NCBI RefSeq assembly: GCF_036632095.1
Contig: NZ_JAPYKW010000002.1
Span: forward strand, 62,001-126,000
Reading direction: 5' to 3'
Source: Chlamydia sp. 04-14
Lineage (GTDB): Bacteria > Chlamydiota > Chlamydiia > Chlamydiales > Chlamydiaceae
DNA: 64,000 bases
This document shows, in pieces, positions 1-8,449 of this stretch. Each line of letters starts with the position of its first letter. Within the stretch, counting starts at the first letter, position 1. The notes under the pieces were generated by a model. That model was not told where the DNA came from. It did no database searches and was given only the letters and a program-made list of their open reading frames with translations. Made by a program: the position numbers and the translations under genes.

Positions 1-1385
1 GAGGCCCTCATTCGGTTTATCAGGAGAATAGCCCCCAAGTTGATAAAGCAATCTATAACAGTAATATTCCTATACTTGGAGTATGTTACGGTATGCAGCT
101 TATCGCTAGAGACTTTGGAAGTGAGGTAAGAGCAGGAGGAAACGAATTTGGTTATACTCCTATAGTTTTTTATCCAAGCGAACTTTTTAAAGGTCTTGTT
201 GATAAGGATACTTTTCATACTGAAATCCGTATGAGTCATTGCGACTCTGTTTCTTGTCCTCCTAAGGATTTCTTTGTTACAGCGAGTTCTCAGCATTGCC
301 CTGTCGCTGCTATGGAGTGTCCTGAAAAGAAACTTTTTGGTCTTCAATTCCATCCTGAAGTTTCAGATTCTCAAGCAATAGGGGATAAAATCTTATCAAA
401 TTTTGTGAAGGATATCTGTCAGGCTTCAGCAACTTGGAAAATTGAAACAATAGAAAAACAACTTATCAAAAGTGTTAGAGAAAAAGTAGGAGAAACAGAA
501 CGCGTGCTTCTCGGTTTATCTGGAGGAGTAGACTCTTCTGTTTTAGCTGTTTTGCTTCATAATGCTCTGGGCGATCGTTTGTCTTGTGTCTTTGTTGATA
601 CGGGACTATTAAGAAAAAATGAAGTGGAGGAGGTTAAACAGCAGTTCTCTTCTCTAGGTCTAGATATAATTGTGGAAGATGCTTCGCAAAAGTTTTTCCA
701 AGATTTATCGGGAATACAGGATCCAGAACAGAAGCGTAAAGTCATAGGGTCTTCTTTTATTGAAGTTTTTGATGAAGTATCTAAAAACCTTGACGTTGAA
801 TGGTTGGCTCAAGGAACTATTTATTCCGATGTAATTGAATCAGCAAAATCTTGTGATGCAACTCAAGTAATCAAGTCCCATCATAATGTGGGTGGGTTGC
901 CAGAAAAATTAAACCTGAAACTTTTAGAACCCCTACGTTTTCTCTTTAAAGACGAAGTTAGAGCTTTAGGTAAATCTCTAGGTTTGCCGGATTCCTTAAT
1001 ATTCCGACATCCCTTCCCTGGTCCTGGTTTGGGAGTTAGGGTTCTCGGAGAAATTCGTCAAGAATATGTAGAAATAGTAAAAAACGCGGATAGCATTTTT
1101 ATTGAAGAACTAAAAAGAGCTAATTTATACGACAAGGTTAGCCAAGCTTTTGCTGTTTTCTTGCCGGTTAAATCTGTTGCCGTCAAAGGAGACTGTCGTC
1201 ACTACGGTTATACGATAGCTTTACGTGCAGTAGATTCTACTGATTTCATGACAGCATGTTGGCCATCTTTATCTAGAGAATTTCTTAATCATTGTTCATC
1301 ACGCATTATTAACGAAGTCCCTGAAGTTAGCAGAGTGGTTTATGATATTTCTGATAAACCTCCAGCAACTATTGAATGGGAATAA
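1..1385 (+). CDS. guaA: GMP synthase (glutamine-hydrolysing), 5' end outside window
   Basis: Converts XMP to GMP using glutamine and ATP in the cytoplasm. The reading frame is open from base 3, so about 460 residues of the protein are visible and the true start lies upstream of the window. The class I amidotransferase part shows a GPHSVY segment, the nucleophile Cys in GVCYGMQ (codon 84-86) and the His-Glu pair in QFHPEV (His codon 351-353). The ATP pyrophosphatase part has the P-loop SGGVDSS (519-539). The C terminus is the family's usual PPATIEWE ending. The gene sits 27 bases before add, so the two probably form a purine-salvage operon; guaB would be expected upstream. Identification is firm. 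Confidence 0.97.
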   Translation, partial: GPHSVYQENSPQVDKAIYNSNIPILGVCYGMQLIARDFGSEVRAGGNEFGYTPIVFYPSELFKGLVDKDTFHTEIRMSHCDSVSCPPKDFFVTASSQHCPVAAMECPEKKLFGLQFHPEVSDSQAIGDKILSNFVKDICQASATWKIETIEKQLIKSVREKVGETERVLLGLSGGVDSSVLAVLLHNALGDRLSCVFVDTGLLRKNEVEEVKQQFSSLGLDIIVEDASQKFFQDLSGIQDPEQKRKVIGSSFIEVFDEVSKNLDVEWLAQGTIYSDVIESAKSCDATQVIKSHHNVGGLPEKLNLKLLEPLRFLFKDEVRALGKSLGLPDSLIFRHPFPGPGLGVRVLGEIRQEYVEIVKNADSIFIEELKRANLYDKVSQAFAVFLPVKSVAVKGDCRHYGYTIALRAVDSTDFMTACWPSLSREFLNHCSSRIINEVPEVSRVVYDISDKPPATIEWE

Positions 1386-1412
1386 ATCCGATATTAATGA
1401 AGTAAAAAAGAT

Positions 1413-2780
1413 ATGATCGATAAGAGGCTGTTTTTTATTATTCAACAATTATCACAATTGTCCTCTGAATTATATGACGATGTACCTTGTACAAGTCAGT
1501 TTATCAAAGATCTTCCTAAAGCAGATATTCACACACATCTTCCAGGCACTATTTCACCACAAACAGCTTGGGAATTAGGCGTCAGGAATGGTCTTATAAA
1601 ATGGCAAAACAACCAATGGATATCTCCTCCTCTATCTAACGGAAACCCTCATAAGAGTTATTCTGAAATATTCAAAAATTTTGAAAATATTCGCTATGAG
1701 CCGCATCCTAACACTTCTTTATTAAAATACGCTGTTATCTCTCGTGATTTCTCTAGTTTTGATCGGATTATGGCTACCGTACAGGGGCATAGATATCCTC
1801 CAGGAGGAATCCAAAATGAAAACGATCTTTGGCTTGTTTTGCAAAATTATTTAAAACAATGCCGGCAAGATAATATCATTTACACCGAAGTTCAACAGAA
1901 TATCCGGATAGCTTACGCAATTTATCCTTCACTTGAACCTCAGGAAGCTCGCTTACGTTTATACGATTTATTTTTTAGAGCTTCTCAACTGTTCCAGAGT
2001 CAAGGAATAGTACTTCGTTTCCTCAATTGTTTTAATAAAACAGGTTCTTCTAATCTTCAGCAATCTACACAACAACGATCAGAAGAGGCTGCGATTTGGC
2101 TTGATGAGGCAGAATCTTACTTCCCTAATCTCTTTGTTGGTTTGCAATCTGCTGGAGCAGAAATTTGTCCTGAAGCAGACCCAATCAAATTAACTTCAGG
2201 TTATCGTCGTGCATACGATAAAGGGTTTGGTTGCGAAGCTCATGCAGGAGAGGGGACGGGATTTTTATATTTAAGCCGAACGTTGGAAGCATTACCTGTA
2301 CAAAGAATAGCACACGGATTCCAAGCAATTGAACATTTGTCGACTATTCATGAAATCCAGGAGAAAAATATCACACTCGTTATGGCTCCTGCTATTAATC
2401 TTATACTCGGAGCTTCTCTACACCAATATTCAGGAACCAACAAATTAAGTAAGACAATCATAAGTAGTCTTGATGAGCATCCTTTCTTCGCATTGTTCAG
2501 AAATCATAAACTTAATATTGCGTTAAGCTCTGATAATCCTCAAATGGGAGGAATTTCTTTGCAAAATACCATGCTGCTTTTGTCTGGATTTCCTATTGAT
2601 CAGAATTCTCAATTAACTCATGTCAAATCTTCGCCTCTAAATCTTAAAGAAATCATAAAACTTAATGTAGAGGCCATAACTTCTTCTTTTGTAGACACTG
2701 CTACAAAAATCACTCTTTTAGACAAGATCCTTGGGTACTTATCAGAAGATCAAAAAAGACTACTATCTACTTGTGGGTGA
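1413..2780 (+). CDS. add: Adenosine deaminase
   Basis: Predicted zinc enzyme that deaminates adenosine to inosine. The 455-residue product has the metal-binding HTHLPG motif (His40, His42), the substrate-binding HAGEG motif, a conserved AHGFQAIEH segment and the catalytic-site SSDNPQMGG stretch, all in the order seen in adenosine deaminases. It is longer than many bacterial homologues (about 330-350 aa) and has an extended N-terminal region, so it may belong to a longer subfamily. It follows guaA after 27 bases, which fits a guaBA-add purine interconversion cluster known from some chlamydial plasticity zones. The ribosome-binding site is weak (AAAAAAG upstream of the ATG). Confidence 0.93.
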   Translation: MIDKRLFFIIQQLSQLSSELYDDVPCTSQFIKDLPKADIHTHLPGTISPQTAWELGVRNGLIKWQNNQWISPPLSNGNPHKSYSEIFKNFENIRYEPHPNTSLLKYAVISRDFSSFDRIMATVQGHRYPPGGIQNENDLWLVLQNYLKQCRQDNIIYTEVQQNIRIAYAIYPSLEPQEARLRLYDLFFRASQLFQSQGIVLRFLNCFNKTGSSNLQQSTQQRSEEAAIWLDEAESYFPNLFVGLQSAGAEICPEADPIKLTSGYRRAYDKGFGCEAHAGEGTGFLYLSRTLEALPVQRIAHGFQAIEHLSTIHEIQEKNITLVMAPAINLILGASLHQYSGTNKLSKTIISSLDEHPFFALFRNHKLNIALSSDNPQMGGISLQNTMLLLSGFPIDQNSQLTHVKSSPLNLKEIIKLNVEAITSSFVDTATKITLLDKILGYLSEDQKRLLSTCG

Positions 2781-3136
2781 TATTTTTTTATAAAAAGAAC
2801 AAAAAAAGCATAGATATAAGGCTTGGTAGGGAAGCGAATGATTTTGCTAAAAGTCAAGTTTACACTATTCGTATATCGCTGGTGAAATGCTATTATTCTA
2901 TGATCTGTGAAAGAACGTCATTGAATAGTCCTTAAAAAAAGTTTTTGATAATTTTACTTAATTTAGATACAGAATTTCGATTTGATCATAAGTCTCTAGC
3001 GATTTATAATGAATATGAAGATCTTCTTGATCGGTAATTTTAATATTGCATTAAGCAATAATCTTTTGTTCTGGAGGCTCCTTGTAGTTCCAGATCTCTC
3101 CATTTTGAATTTCAAACTTAATTTTCCCTTGAATTC
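2781..3136. other. Intergenic stretch, possible decayed coding remnant on the minus strand
   Basis: No intact gene or clear terminator was found. On the minus strand a 27-codon open stretch (about 3133 down to 3051) ends in a TAA stop at 3051-3053 and reads protein-like (GEIWNYKEPPEQKIIA at its end), but it has no start codon and a TGA lies just upstream in frame. It may be the 3' remnant of a lost gene, or chance. Confidence 0.3.
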
Positions 3137-3961
3137 ATGGTCTCGTGTTTTTTCTCATCTGCGATTTTTTCATACAGTTTCTTGAAAAATCTTCCTAAGT
3201 TTGGTAGGGGAAGCGGTTATCTCGAATCTTTAGTAGAAAGGATAGATAGAATACTGCAAATTCGAGACGCATCTCCTGTTTGGTATGTTGAGAGAATGAA
3301 TACAAATGGACAGCTTGTTTATGTTGAGATACAGATCCCGCTATCCTTTGAAGAAAGATTAAGAGCTTTATTCCTATACTTACTTGTTATTCCTGTAATT
3401 ATAGCCTTTATTATCAAGATAGTAATGAGAATAGCTCTATATTGCAAATATGGAGGATGGGAGAAATGGTCTGAACGGACTACTATCTTAATCGATCGCT
3501 CATCAAGATCAGATGAAAATCCTCCCTATATATTCACAAAAGATCAACTCAAGGCTATAAATTTTCACCTCCCGTTTCTAGGTCAGGAGAATTTGGAGTG
3601 TATTTTAGATGAGCACCAACGTCTTAGAGGTGTAGGCAGCAAATCGGCTCTAAATAGGATGGGTGTAGGGATTAAATCTAAGGCTAATAATAGCGATATT
3701 TTAGGGGATGATGATGATATTTTTTTCCAGCACCCAGATTTCCCTCGATTAGAATTCGAATCCATGGGGCCAATGAGAATCAATAACCTAGTTGGGTATT
3801 CTGCTCAGGAATGGGCAGATATTCATGTGGCGAACTATTTAGCTTTTGAAAGAGAAGAGCTTTCTAAACTACGTGGATTTAGTAACCCACGTACTGTTGG
3901 CATCCGAAGAATACGCACAGATCCCGCTGGGAACTACGTATTGATCATTCGGGAATGTTAA
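3137..3961 (+). CDS. Chlamydial plasticity-zone membrane protein, family of four (member 1)
   Basis: Function unknown, 274 aa. The N terminus (FFSSAIFS, then an LVERID segment near residue 32) lines up with the start of the gene at 6318 (FFSSIRFS, MVERVD), which supports this start although no Shine-Dalgarno is visible. One long hydrophobic segment at about residues 78-102 contains LVIPVIIAFIIKIVMR, followed by Arg/Lys and Tyr, and then a soluble C-terminal domain of about 165 residues. The hydrophobic core resembles that of the genes at 4194, 5338 and 6318. I infer a membrane-anchored, possibly secreted Inc-like protein. There is no signal peptide. Confidence 0.75.
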   Translation: MVSCFFSSAIFSYSFLKNLPKFGRGSGYLESLVERIDRILQIRDASPVWYVERMNTNGQLVYVEIQIPLSFEERLRALFLYLLVIPVIIAFIIKIVMRIALYCKYGGWEKWSERTTILIDRSSRSDENPPYIFTKDQLKAINFHLPFLGQENLECILDEHQRLRGVGSKSALNRMGVGIKSKANNSDILGDDDDIFFQHPDFPRLEFESMGPMRINNLVGYSAQEWADIHVANYLAFEREELSKLRGFSNPRTVGIRRIRTDPAGNYVLIIREC

Positions 3962-4069
3962 TTTTTGTTACAGATATTAACTATGATCTTTTGGTTTTTT
4001 GTGTAAAACTTACAACAAACTCCTGATTATAAGGGGTTTGCTGTGAAAATGTCCCGATTTTAGATGAAG

Positions 4070-4626
4070 TTCTAATATTAATTATTCTTAATATTAAAGA
4101 TTAACTTAAGTAATAAGAGATTAATTATTTAGAAAGAATTAAAATAGGGGAGAATATTTTTAACTATATTTTTTGAATTAACTAGGTGTTTTAGTGAGCG
4201 TAAACTTTTTTACTTCCTTAAGCTTTTCTCAGCATTGTTTAGGAGAGATTGCCGAGGCTGGAAAATCCATTCTTTTAGAGAAGTTATCCGGGCGCCTGGA
4301 TGAGTTGTTTCTTCAGCGTTCTGAAGGTGTGGAAGTCAAGGCTCTAGGGCCCAATAGGGGGCTTTTGTGTGAGAGAGTCACGAAGACCGATTCTTTAGTG
4401 TCTCTATGCTTAAAAGTACTTTTAGTTCTTCTTATTGTTCCGGTAATCATCGCTCTAGTTTTGAAGATTATTGTAAGGCTGTGCTTATATCTAAAGTACC
4501 CGGGGAAAATTATTTCTTCTCCAAAGCCTATTTTAGAGCCTACTACAAAACCTGCGGTGTCAATAGAGACGGTAGAAGATGTTGTTGAGGTCGAAGCCAT
4601 TCCTCTTACACGAGAAGAGATTGTAA
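4070..4626 (+). repeat. Tandem duplication, copy A (leader plus N-terminal coding half)
   Basis: This segment, covering the upstream leader and the first 145 or so codons of the gene at 4194, recurs nearly identically at 5212-5790. Identity stops in the C-terminal half of the genes. The leader carries GGGG where the second copy has nine G. Confidence 0.85.
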
Positions 4627-5117
4627 AGCAATTTCTACAACCATTTTGTCTTTCTGAAGAGGATGAGAACAAATTAATTCAAGGAGTAACGACTTTTATA
4701 TCTAGATCTTACAAAACAGTGGGTGAGTACAGAGAGAATGGGATTTTGATTACAAGCCTGCCTTTCGAAAATGAAATGCCTTATTCATTTCAACTAACGA
4801 CCCTCCCTGGATATGAATTTACCTACGCCCCCGGAAGATTGCAGCAAGGTCTAAATGGATTAGACATAGTAACGTCAACAACACGAATGAACACGAGATT
4901 GCAATGCTATCAGGATGAAACTGCTAAATTTCTTGAGAGTAAGCATGTTACTAGAGAATCCACTCAACAAGAGATCGAAGCTCTCATAAGAGAGGGGAAG
5001 AGAACAAATCGCTACGTAGGCATAACTGGTGTAGCCATCTTTAATGTGGGTGATGATTTACGAGTTGGGTCTTTAGGAGAGACGGTAGGAATTTTTATTG
5101 ATAGACAGTTTAATTAA
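4194..5117 (+). CDS. Plasticity-zone membrane protein, family member 2 (duplicated N terminus)
   Basis: Function unknown, 307 aa, GTG start. The start is fixed by an in-frame TAA a few codons upstream and by a TAGGTG ribosome-binding site 5-10 bases before GTG. Residues 1-108 are almost identical to the next gene (5338). They contain a conserved EKLSGRLDELF stretch and one strong hydrophobic segment around residues 66-98 (VLLVLLIVPVIIALVLKIIV). A Pro/Thr/Glu-rich linker follows, and then a C-terminal domain that differs strongly from the neighbour's. Conserved membrane part with a variable soluble part suggests diversification of the exposed domain. There is no signal peptide; it could be a type III secreted membrane protein, but this is inferred. 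Confidence 0.78.
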   Translation: MSVNFFTSLSFSQHCLGEIAEAGKSILLEKLSGRLDELFLQRSEGVEVKALGPNRGLLCERVTKTDSLVSLCLKVLLVLLIVPVIIALVLKIIVRLCLYLKYPGKIISSPKPILEPTTKPAVSIETVEDVVEVEAIPLTREEIVKQFLQPFCLSEEDENKLIQGVTTFISRSYKTVGEYRENGILITSLPFENEMPYSFQLTTLPGYEFTYAPGRLQQGLNGLDIVTSTTRMNTRLQCYQDETAKFLESKHVTRESTQQEIEALIREGKRTNRYVGITGVAIFNVGDDLRVGSLGETVGIFIDRQFN

Positions 5118-5211
5118 ATCAGATATCTTTAAAAGTTTTTTATATGAAGTTACTTGTAAATTCTTTACTATCAGCGCTCTGAATAGCAAAAATCGGGGTT
5201 CCTTCCGGAAT

Positions 5212-5790
5212 TTCTAATGTTAATATTCTTAATATTAAAGATTAACTTAAGTAATAAGAGATTAATTATTTAGAAAGAATTAAAATAGGGGGGGGGAATG
5301 TTTTTAACTATATTTTTTGAATTATCTAGGTGTTTTAGTGAGCGTAAACTTTTTTACTTCGTTAAGCTTTTCTCAGCATTGTTTGGGAGAGATTGCTGAG
5401 GCTGGAAAATCCATTCTTTTAGAGAAGTTATCCGGGCGCCTGGATGAGTTGTTTCTTCAGCGTTCTGAAGGTGTGGAAGTCAAGGCTTTAGGGCCCAATA
5501 GGGGGCTTTTGTGTGAGAGAGTCACGAAGACCGATTCTTTAGCGTCTCTATGCTTAAAAGTACTTTTAGTTCTTCTTATTGTTCCGGTAATCATCGCTCT
5601 AGTTTTAAAGATTATTGTAAGGCTGTGCTTATATCTAAAGTATCCGGGGAAAGTTGAGGAGATAGCGGCTCCTATCTCTTCTCCAAAGCCTATTTTAGAG
5701 CCTACTACAAAACCTGCGGTGTCAATAGAGACGGTAGAAGATGTTGTTGAGGTTGCAGCCGTTCCTCTTGCACGAGAAGAGATTATAGAA
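5212..5790 (+). repeat. Tandem duplication, copy B (leader plus N-terminal coding half)
   Basis: Second copy of the 4070-4626 segment. Differences are few: a G9 run instead of GGGG in the leader, an extra six codons encoding a VEEIAAP-type insertion after the membrane segment, and scattered substitutions such as Val to Ala in TDSL(V/A)SL. Homology fades after the linker. Confidence 0.85.
5288..5296 (+). repeat. Poly-G(9) tract in the leader of the gene at 5338
   Basis: Nine consecutive G, 41 bases upstream of the GTG start. The otherwise nearly identical leader of the upstream paralogue has only four G here (4147-4150). Such tracts change length by slipped-strand mispairing. In a leader, this could alter transcription or translation rather than reading frame. 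No promoter could be placed with confidence relative to the tract. Confidence 0.7.
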
Positions 5791-6279
5791 AACTTTATAA
5801 TGCTCCCCAAATTATCTCAGGAACAGCAGAATCTTTTAATAGAATCTACTGCATTACTGAATTTGAGTAGTTTTGCCAACAGGGAGGGGTATGAAGAAAA
5901 AGGTATTTTCCCTGGATATGTCCCGTGGGCAGGTTTTACCACCCCTCTTACATTTGAGTTATCGGGCATTCCTGGTCTTAAATTTACCTACTACCCTGGT
6001 TATTTAGCAACAGATGCGTTTGGGAATCAGGATATTATTACTTCAGCAGCTAGGGCTTCTGACAGGTTTAGAGAAAGATTAGGGGCAACTGCTGATTTCT
6101 TAGAGGGAGTTCCTGTTACAACAGATTCAACTAAAGAGGGAGTTGAAACCCTTATCAAGGATGGATCAAAGGGAGATCCTAAATTAGGCATTCTTAATAT
6201 TGAGATATTCACTGTCAATCAGACAGCAAATTCTATAGGAGAAAATGTTGGAGTTATAATCGAGAAGAAATTCGATTAG
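5338..6279 (+). CDS. Plasticity-zone membrane protein, family member 3 (duplicated N terminus)
   Basis: Function unknown, 313 aa from the GTG at 5338. An upstream TTG at 5317 is in frame, but the paralogue has a stop codon at the matching place, and the AGGTG ribosome-binding site points to 5338. Residues 1-107 repeat those of the gene at 4194, including the single hydrophobic segment. The linker carries a six-codon insertion and the C-terminal half is divergent though of similar length, ending in an NVGVIIEKKFD-like strand that resembles the neighbour's ETVGIFIDRQFN. Homology of the C-terminal domain is therefore remote but probably real. The leader carries a G9 tract that may make expression variable. 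Confidence 0.75.
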   Translation: MSVNFFTSLSFSQHCLGEIAEAGKSILLEKLSGRLDELFLQRSEGVEVKALGPNRGLLCERVTKTDSLASLCLKVLLVLLIVPVIIALVLKIIVRLCLYLKYPGKVEEIAAPISSPKPILEPTTKPAVSIETVEDVVEVAAVPLAREEIIENFIMLPKLSQEQQNLLIESTALLNLSSFANREGYEEKGIFPGYVPWAGFTTPLTFELSGIPGLKFTYYPGYLATDAFGNQDIITSAARASDRFRERLGATADFLEGVPVTTDSTKEGVETLIKDGSKGDPKLGILNIEIFTVNQTANSIGENVGVIIEKKFD

Positions 6280-6317
6280 AGCAACTTACAGCATTTGTTT
6301 TTGTAAATTAGGTTAGA

Positions 6318-7364
6318 ATGGGAATTTCGTTTTTTTCCTCCATTAGGTTTTCTCCAGAATATATCCAGGATATGTCCAAAAGGGGAGCATCTACCGTTTT
6401 AGAAAATATGGTAGAACGTGTTGATGATTTTTGCGCAAGTCTTGGCTGCTTTAGCAAACGCATACAAATTATTGGGGCAGAAAAGCGCGGTCTGGTTTTT
6501 AAAAGTAGCTGTGAGTGTTTTGTCATAGATCCTGAAGAATCCGACTTAAATTTGATTATAAGGACTCTGACTATTATTTTGATCATTCCTATGATCATCC
6601 TTCTATTTATTAAACTCGTATTGCGTTTTGCTCTATTTTGTAAATATGGGTTCACAACTGTAGAACGTATTGAAATAAAGGTCCCACAACAGCCAAAAAC
6701 CCCGACTCCTCTTTCTCCAAGTATTCCTAGAATCACAGCAAAGCCTCAGACACCACGACCAACACCACCAATTAAACCTCGACCTATGCTTGATGTGGAA
6801 ATTGAGAGGAAGTATCTCACATTGCAGCTCAAGGAGAGTGAGAGGGAGTTAATGCAAGAGGTTCTCTCTTTGCTTTTATATGGTTGTGAAGCAAATATTC
6901 TTGATCAGATGGGGATTATTACCTATGGCGATATCGGAATACACAGACGCTTTTCTTTCCGTATAAATAAGGGTGATTTAAAAGATATACTGTTTACCTA
7001 TATCCCTGGTCAGTATGTGCCTCCTGGTGGAGCTATAGGGGTGCCTATTTGGTTAGGGGTCTTTCGTAGTGTTGATTATGCGACATTCAAGTTTTATGCT
7101 GAGAAGTGTTTAGACACGACAATGGCAAATATAGAGTTGATTAGCATGAGACAGCGTGGTGTAAAAACAATCCAAGAGAAAATTGAACAACTCAGTGTAT
7201 TGGAATTAAGTAAAGATCAGTTTGAACAATTGCGTAGGGATTGTTGTTTCTATCCAGAGAGACTTCCTATATGCTCTTTAGAGGAAGTGCCTTGCTATCA
7301 CAATGGTGAACTAGTAGGTCATGCTGGGGTAATCGCTCAGGACCTTCCGAAAGAAGAAGGCTAG
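6318..7364 (+). CDS. Plasticity-zone membrane protein with proline-rich linker, family member 4
   Basis: Function unknown, 348 aa. A TAGGTTAGA ribosome-binding site precedes the ATG. The N terminus (GISFFSSIRFSPEYIQ, then a VLENMVERVD segment) matches the other three family members. One hydrophobic segment at about residues 75-102 contains IILIIPMIILLFIKLVLR. It is followed by a proline-rich linker of about 35 residues (TPTPLSPSIP and PRPTPPIKPRP) with several PxxP motifs, and then a C-terminal domain. The linker could bind host SH3-type domains if the protein is exported; that is speculation. It lies 38 bases after the previous gene and may be co-transcribed. Confidence 0.75.
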   Translation: MGISFFSSIRFSPEYIQDMSKRGASTVLENMVERVDDFCASLGCFSKRIQIIGAEKRGLVFKSSCECFVIDPEESDLNLIIRTLTIILIIPMIILLFIKLVLRFALFCKYGFTTVERIEIKVPQQPKTPTPLSPSIPRITAKPQTPRPTPPIKPRPMLDVEIERKYLTLQLKESERELMQEVLSLLLYGCEANILDQMGIITYGDIGIHRRFSFRINKGDLKDILFTYIPGQYVPPGGAIGVPIWLGVFRSVDYATFKFYAEKCLDTTMANIELISMRQRGVKTIQEKIEQLSVLELSKDQFEQLRRDCCFYPERLPICSLEEVPCYHNGELVGHAGVIAQDLPKEEG

Positions 7365-7549
7365 GGGGAGTCTGGTAAGCTTAACCTAGTCTTTTTCACA
7401 ACATTTGTATGGTCTGATAATATGTATTATGTTGCATAATTAGTTGTTTATAGACGGGCCATATAGTTAATTATTAATACCTTAACCCTTATTCCTAGTT
7501 TCATTTATAATAGGATGACCTTTTAATAATTTTATTATCTGGGTGGGAA

Positions 7550-8449
7550 ATGCCGTATCTTATTTTTTCGGACTATTCTAGACCTTCTCTTCTAGAAAAG
7601 ACGGTTTCTTTCCTAGATTCTTATCTTTACCTTGGAGGTCAGCAATCCTATATAGTTGCCAGAGATCCTCAGAATAAGGCTTGGGCCGTGACTATTCCAG
7701 GACATATCTTATCCACCTTTGAAAAGGTCTTAAGAATTCTCTGTTTGGTATTTATCCCTATTACAATCATTGCTCTAGCAATACGGTTTCTTCTGTACGC
7801 TTATCTTTCTTATAAAGGTCGGATTGTCTGTATTGATAACTTAGTTAGCAAAGAAGAACGGAAAATTCTCGTTCTCTATCCTCAAGTATTACAAAATATA
7901 CGTCGTCTTCCCCTTGTTTATACCTCTTTGCCACTAGAAGACTGTTACATAGCTTTTGATTCTATAGAGTCTTCCGAAGTGAATGACATGAGTTTTTGGA
8001 TTGATTACCCTAGTCTGTCCGCTAAAATGGATTTTTCAGGAATTCAAATTCCTAGAGATAAGCTAAAAAAGGTTAAAAAAAGCCCTCACGGAGAGCCTGC
8101 GGATTTCCCTATAAACTTCCCCTTACTTTGCAGAGAGATTTTAAAGACAGAGTCGGAAGATATAGTTAGTCAAAAAGGTATCGAAAAGCTTTCTAGACTC
8201 TTTCTAGCTTTCTTAGTCTATAGATCCCAAAAAAATGATAATGGAAAAATAGAGACTATAGTCCCCTTAGATTCTCCAGAATCTCTATGGGCGAAACTTT
8301 TGTTCTTTGATTATTCAGATGAGAATCCTTTGACGAAAGGATTGTTAGGATCTCGAGTACTAAAAGAATTGGAGAAATTAGGGGTTCTTAAGAATCCTGA
8401 AATACACCACTACTCGATGAGTAAAGTCGTTGTTAACTGGCGGCTCTAA
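7550..8449 (+). CDS. DUF648-like chlamydial protein
   Basis: Function unknown, 299 aa, with a strong GGGTGGGA ribosome-binding site. The N terminus carries [12 protein letters not shown] (residues 21-32), a signature shared with the genes at 31079 and 32957, and then a hydrophobic segment at about 61-86 ([16 protein letters not shown]). This layout is what I recall for the Chlamydia-specific DUF648 family. It is convergent with the first toxin gene and their stop codons overlap by four bases. Its last third closely matches a decayed fragment beside the second toxin, which shows it was next to the toxin before duplication. Membrane association is inferred. Confidence 0.78.
   Translation: MPYLIFSDYSRPSLLEKTVSFLDSYLYLGGQQSYIVARDPQNKAWAVTIPGHILSTFEKVLRILCLVFIPITIIALAIRFLLYAYLSYKGRIVCIDNLVSKEERKILVLYPQVLQNIRRLPLVYTSLPLEDCYIAFDSIESSEVNDMSFWIDYPSLSAKMDFSGIQIPRDKLKKVKKSPHGEPADFPINFPLLCREILKTESEDIVSQKGIEKLSRLFLAFLVYRSQKNDNGKIETIVPLDSPESLWAKLLFFDYSDENPLTKGLLGSRVLKELEKLGVLKNPEIHHYSMSKVVVNWRL

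Noticed and set aside
5317..5337. Upstream TTG start for the gene at 5338
   Set aside because: The near-identical upstream paralogue has a stop codon here, and the ribosome-binding site fits the GTG.
7365..7400. Hairpin CTAGG/CCTAG plus TCTTTTT after the gene at 6318 as terminator
   Set aside because: Only five pairs with a long loop; too weak to call.
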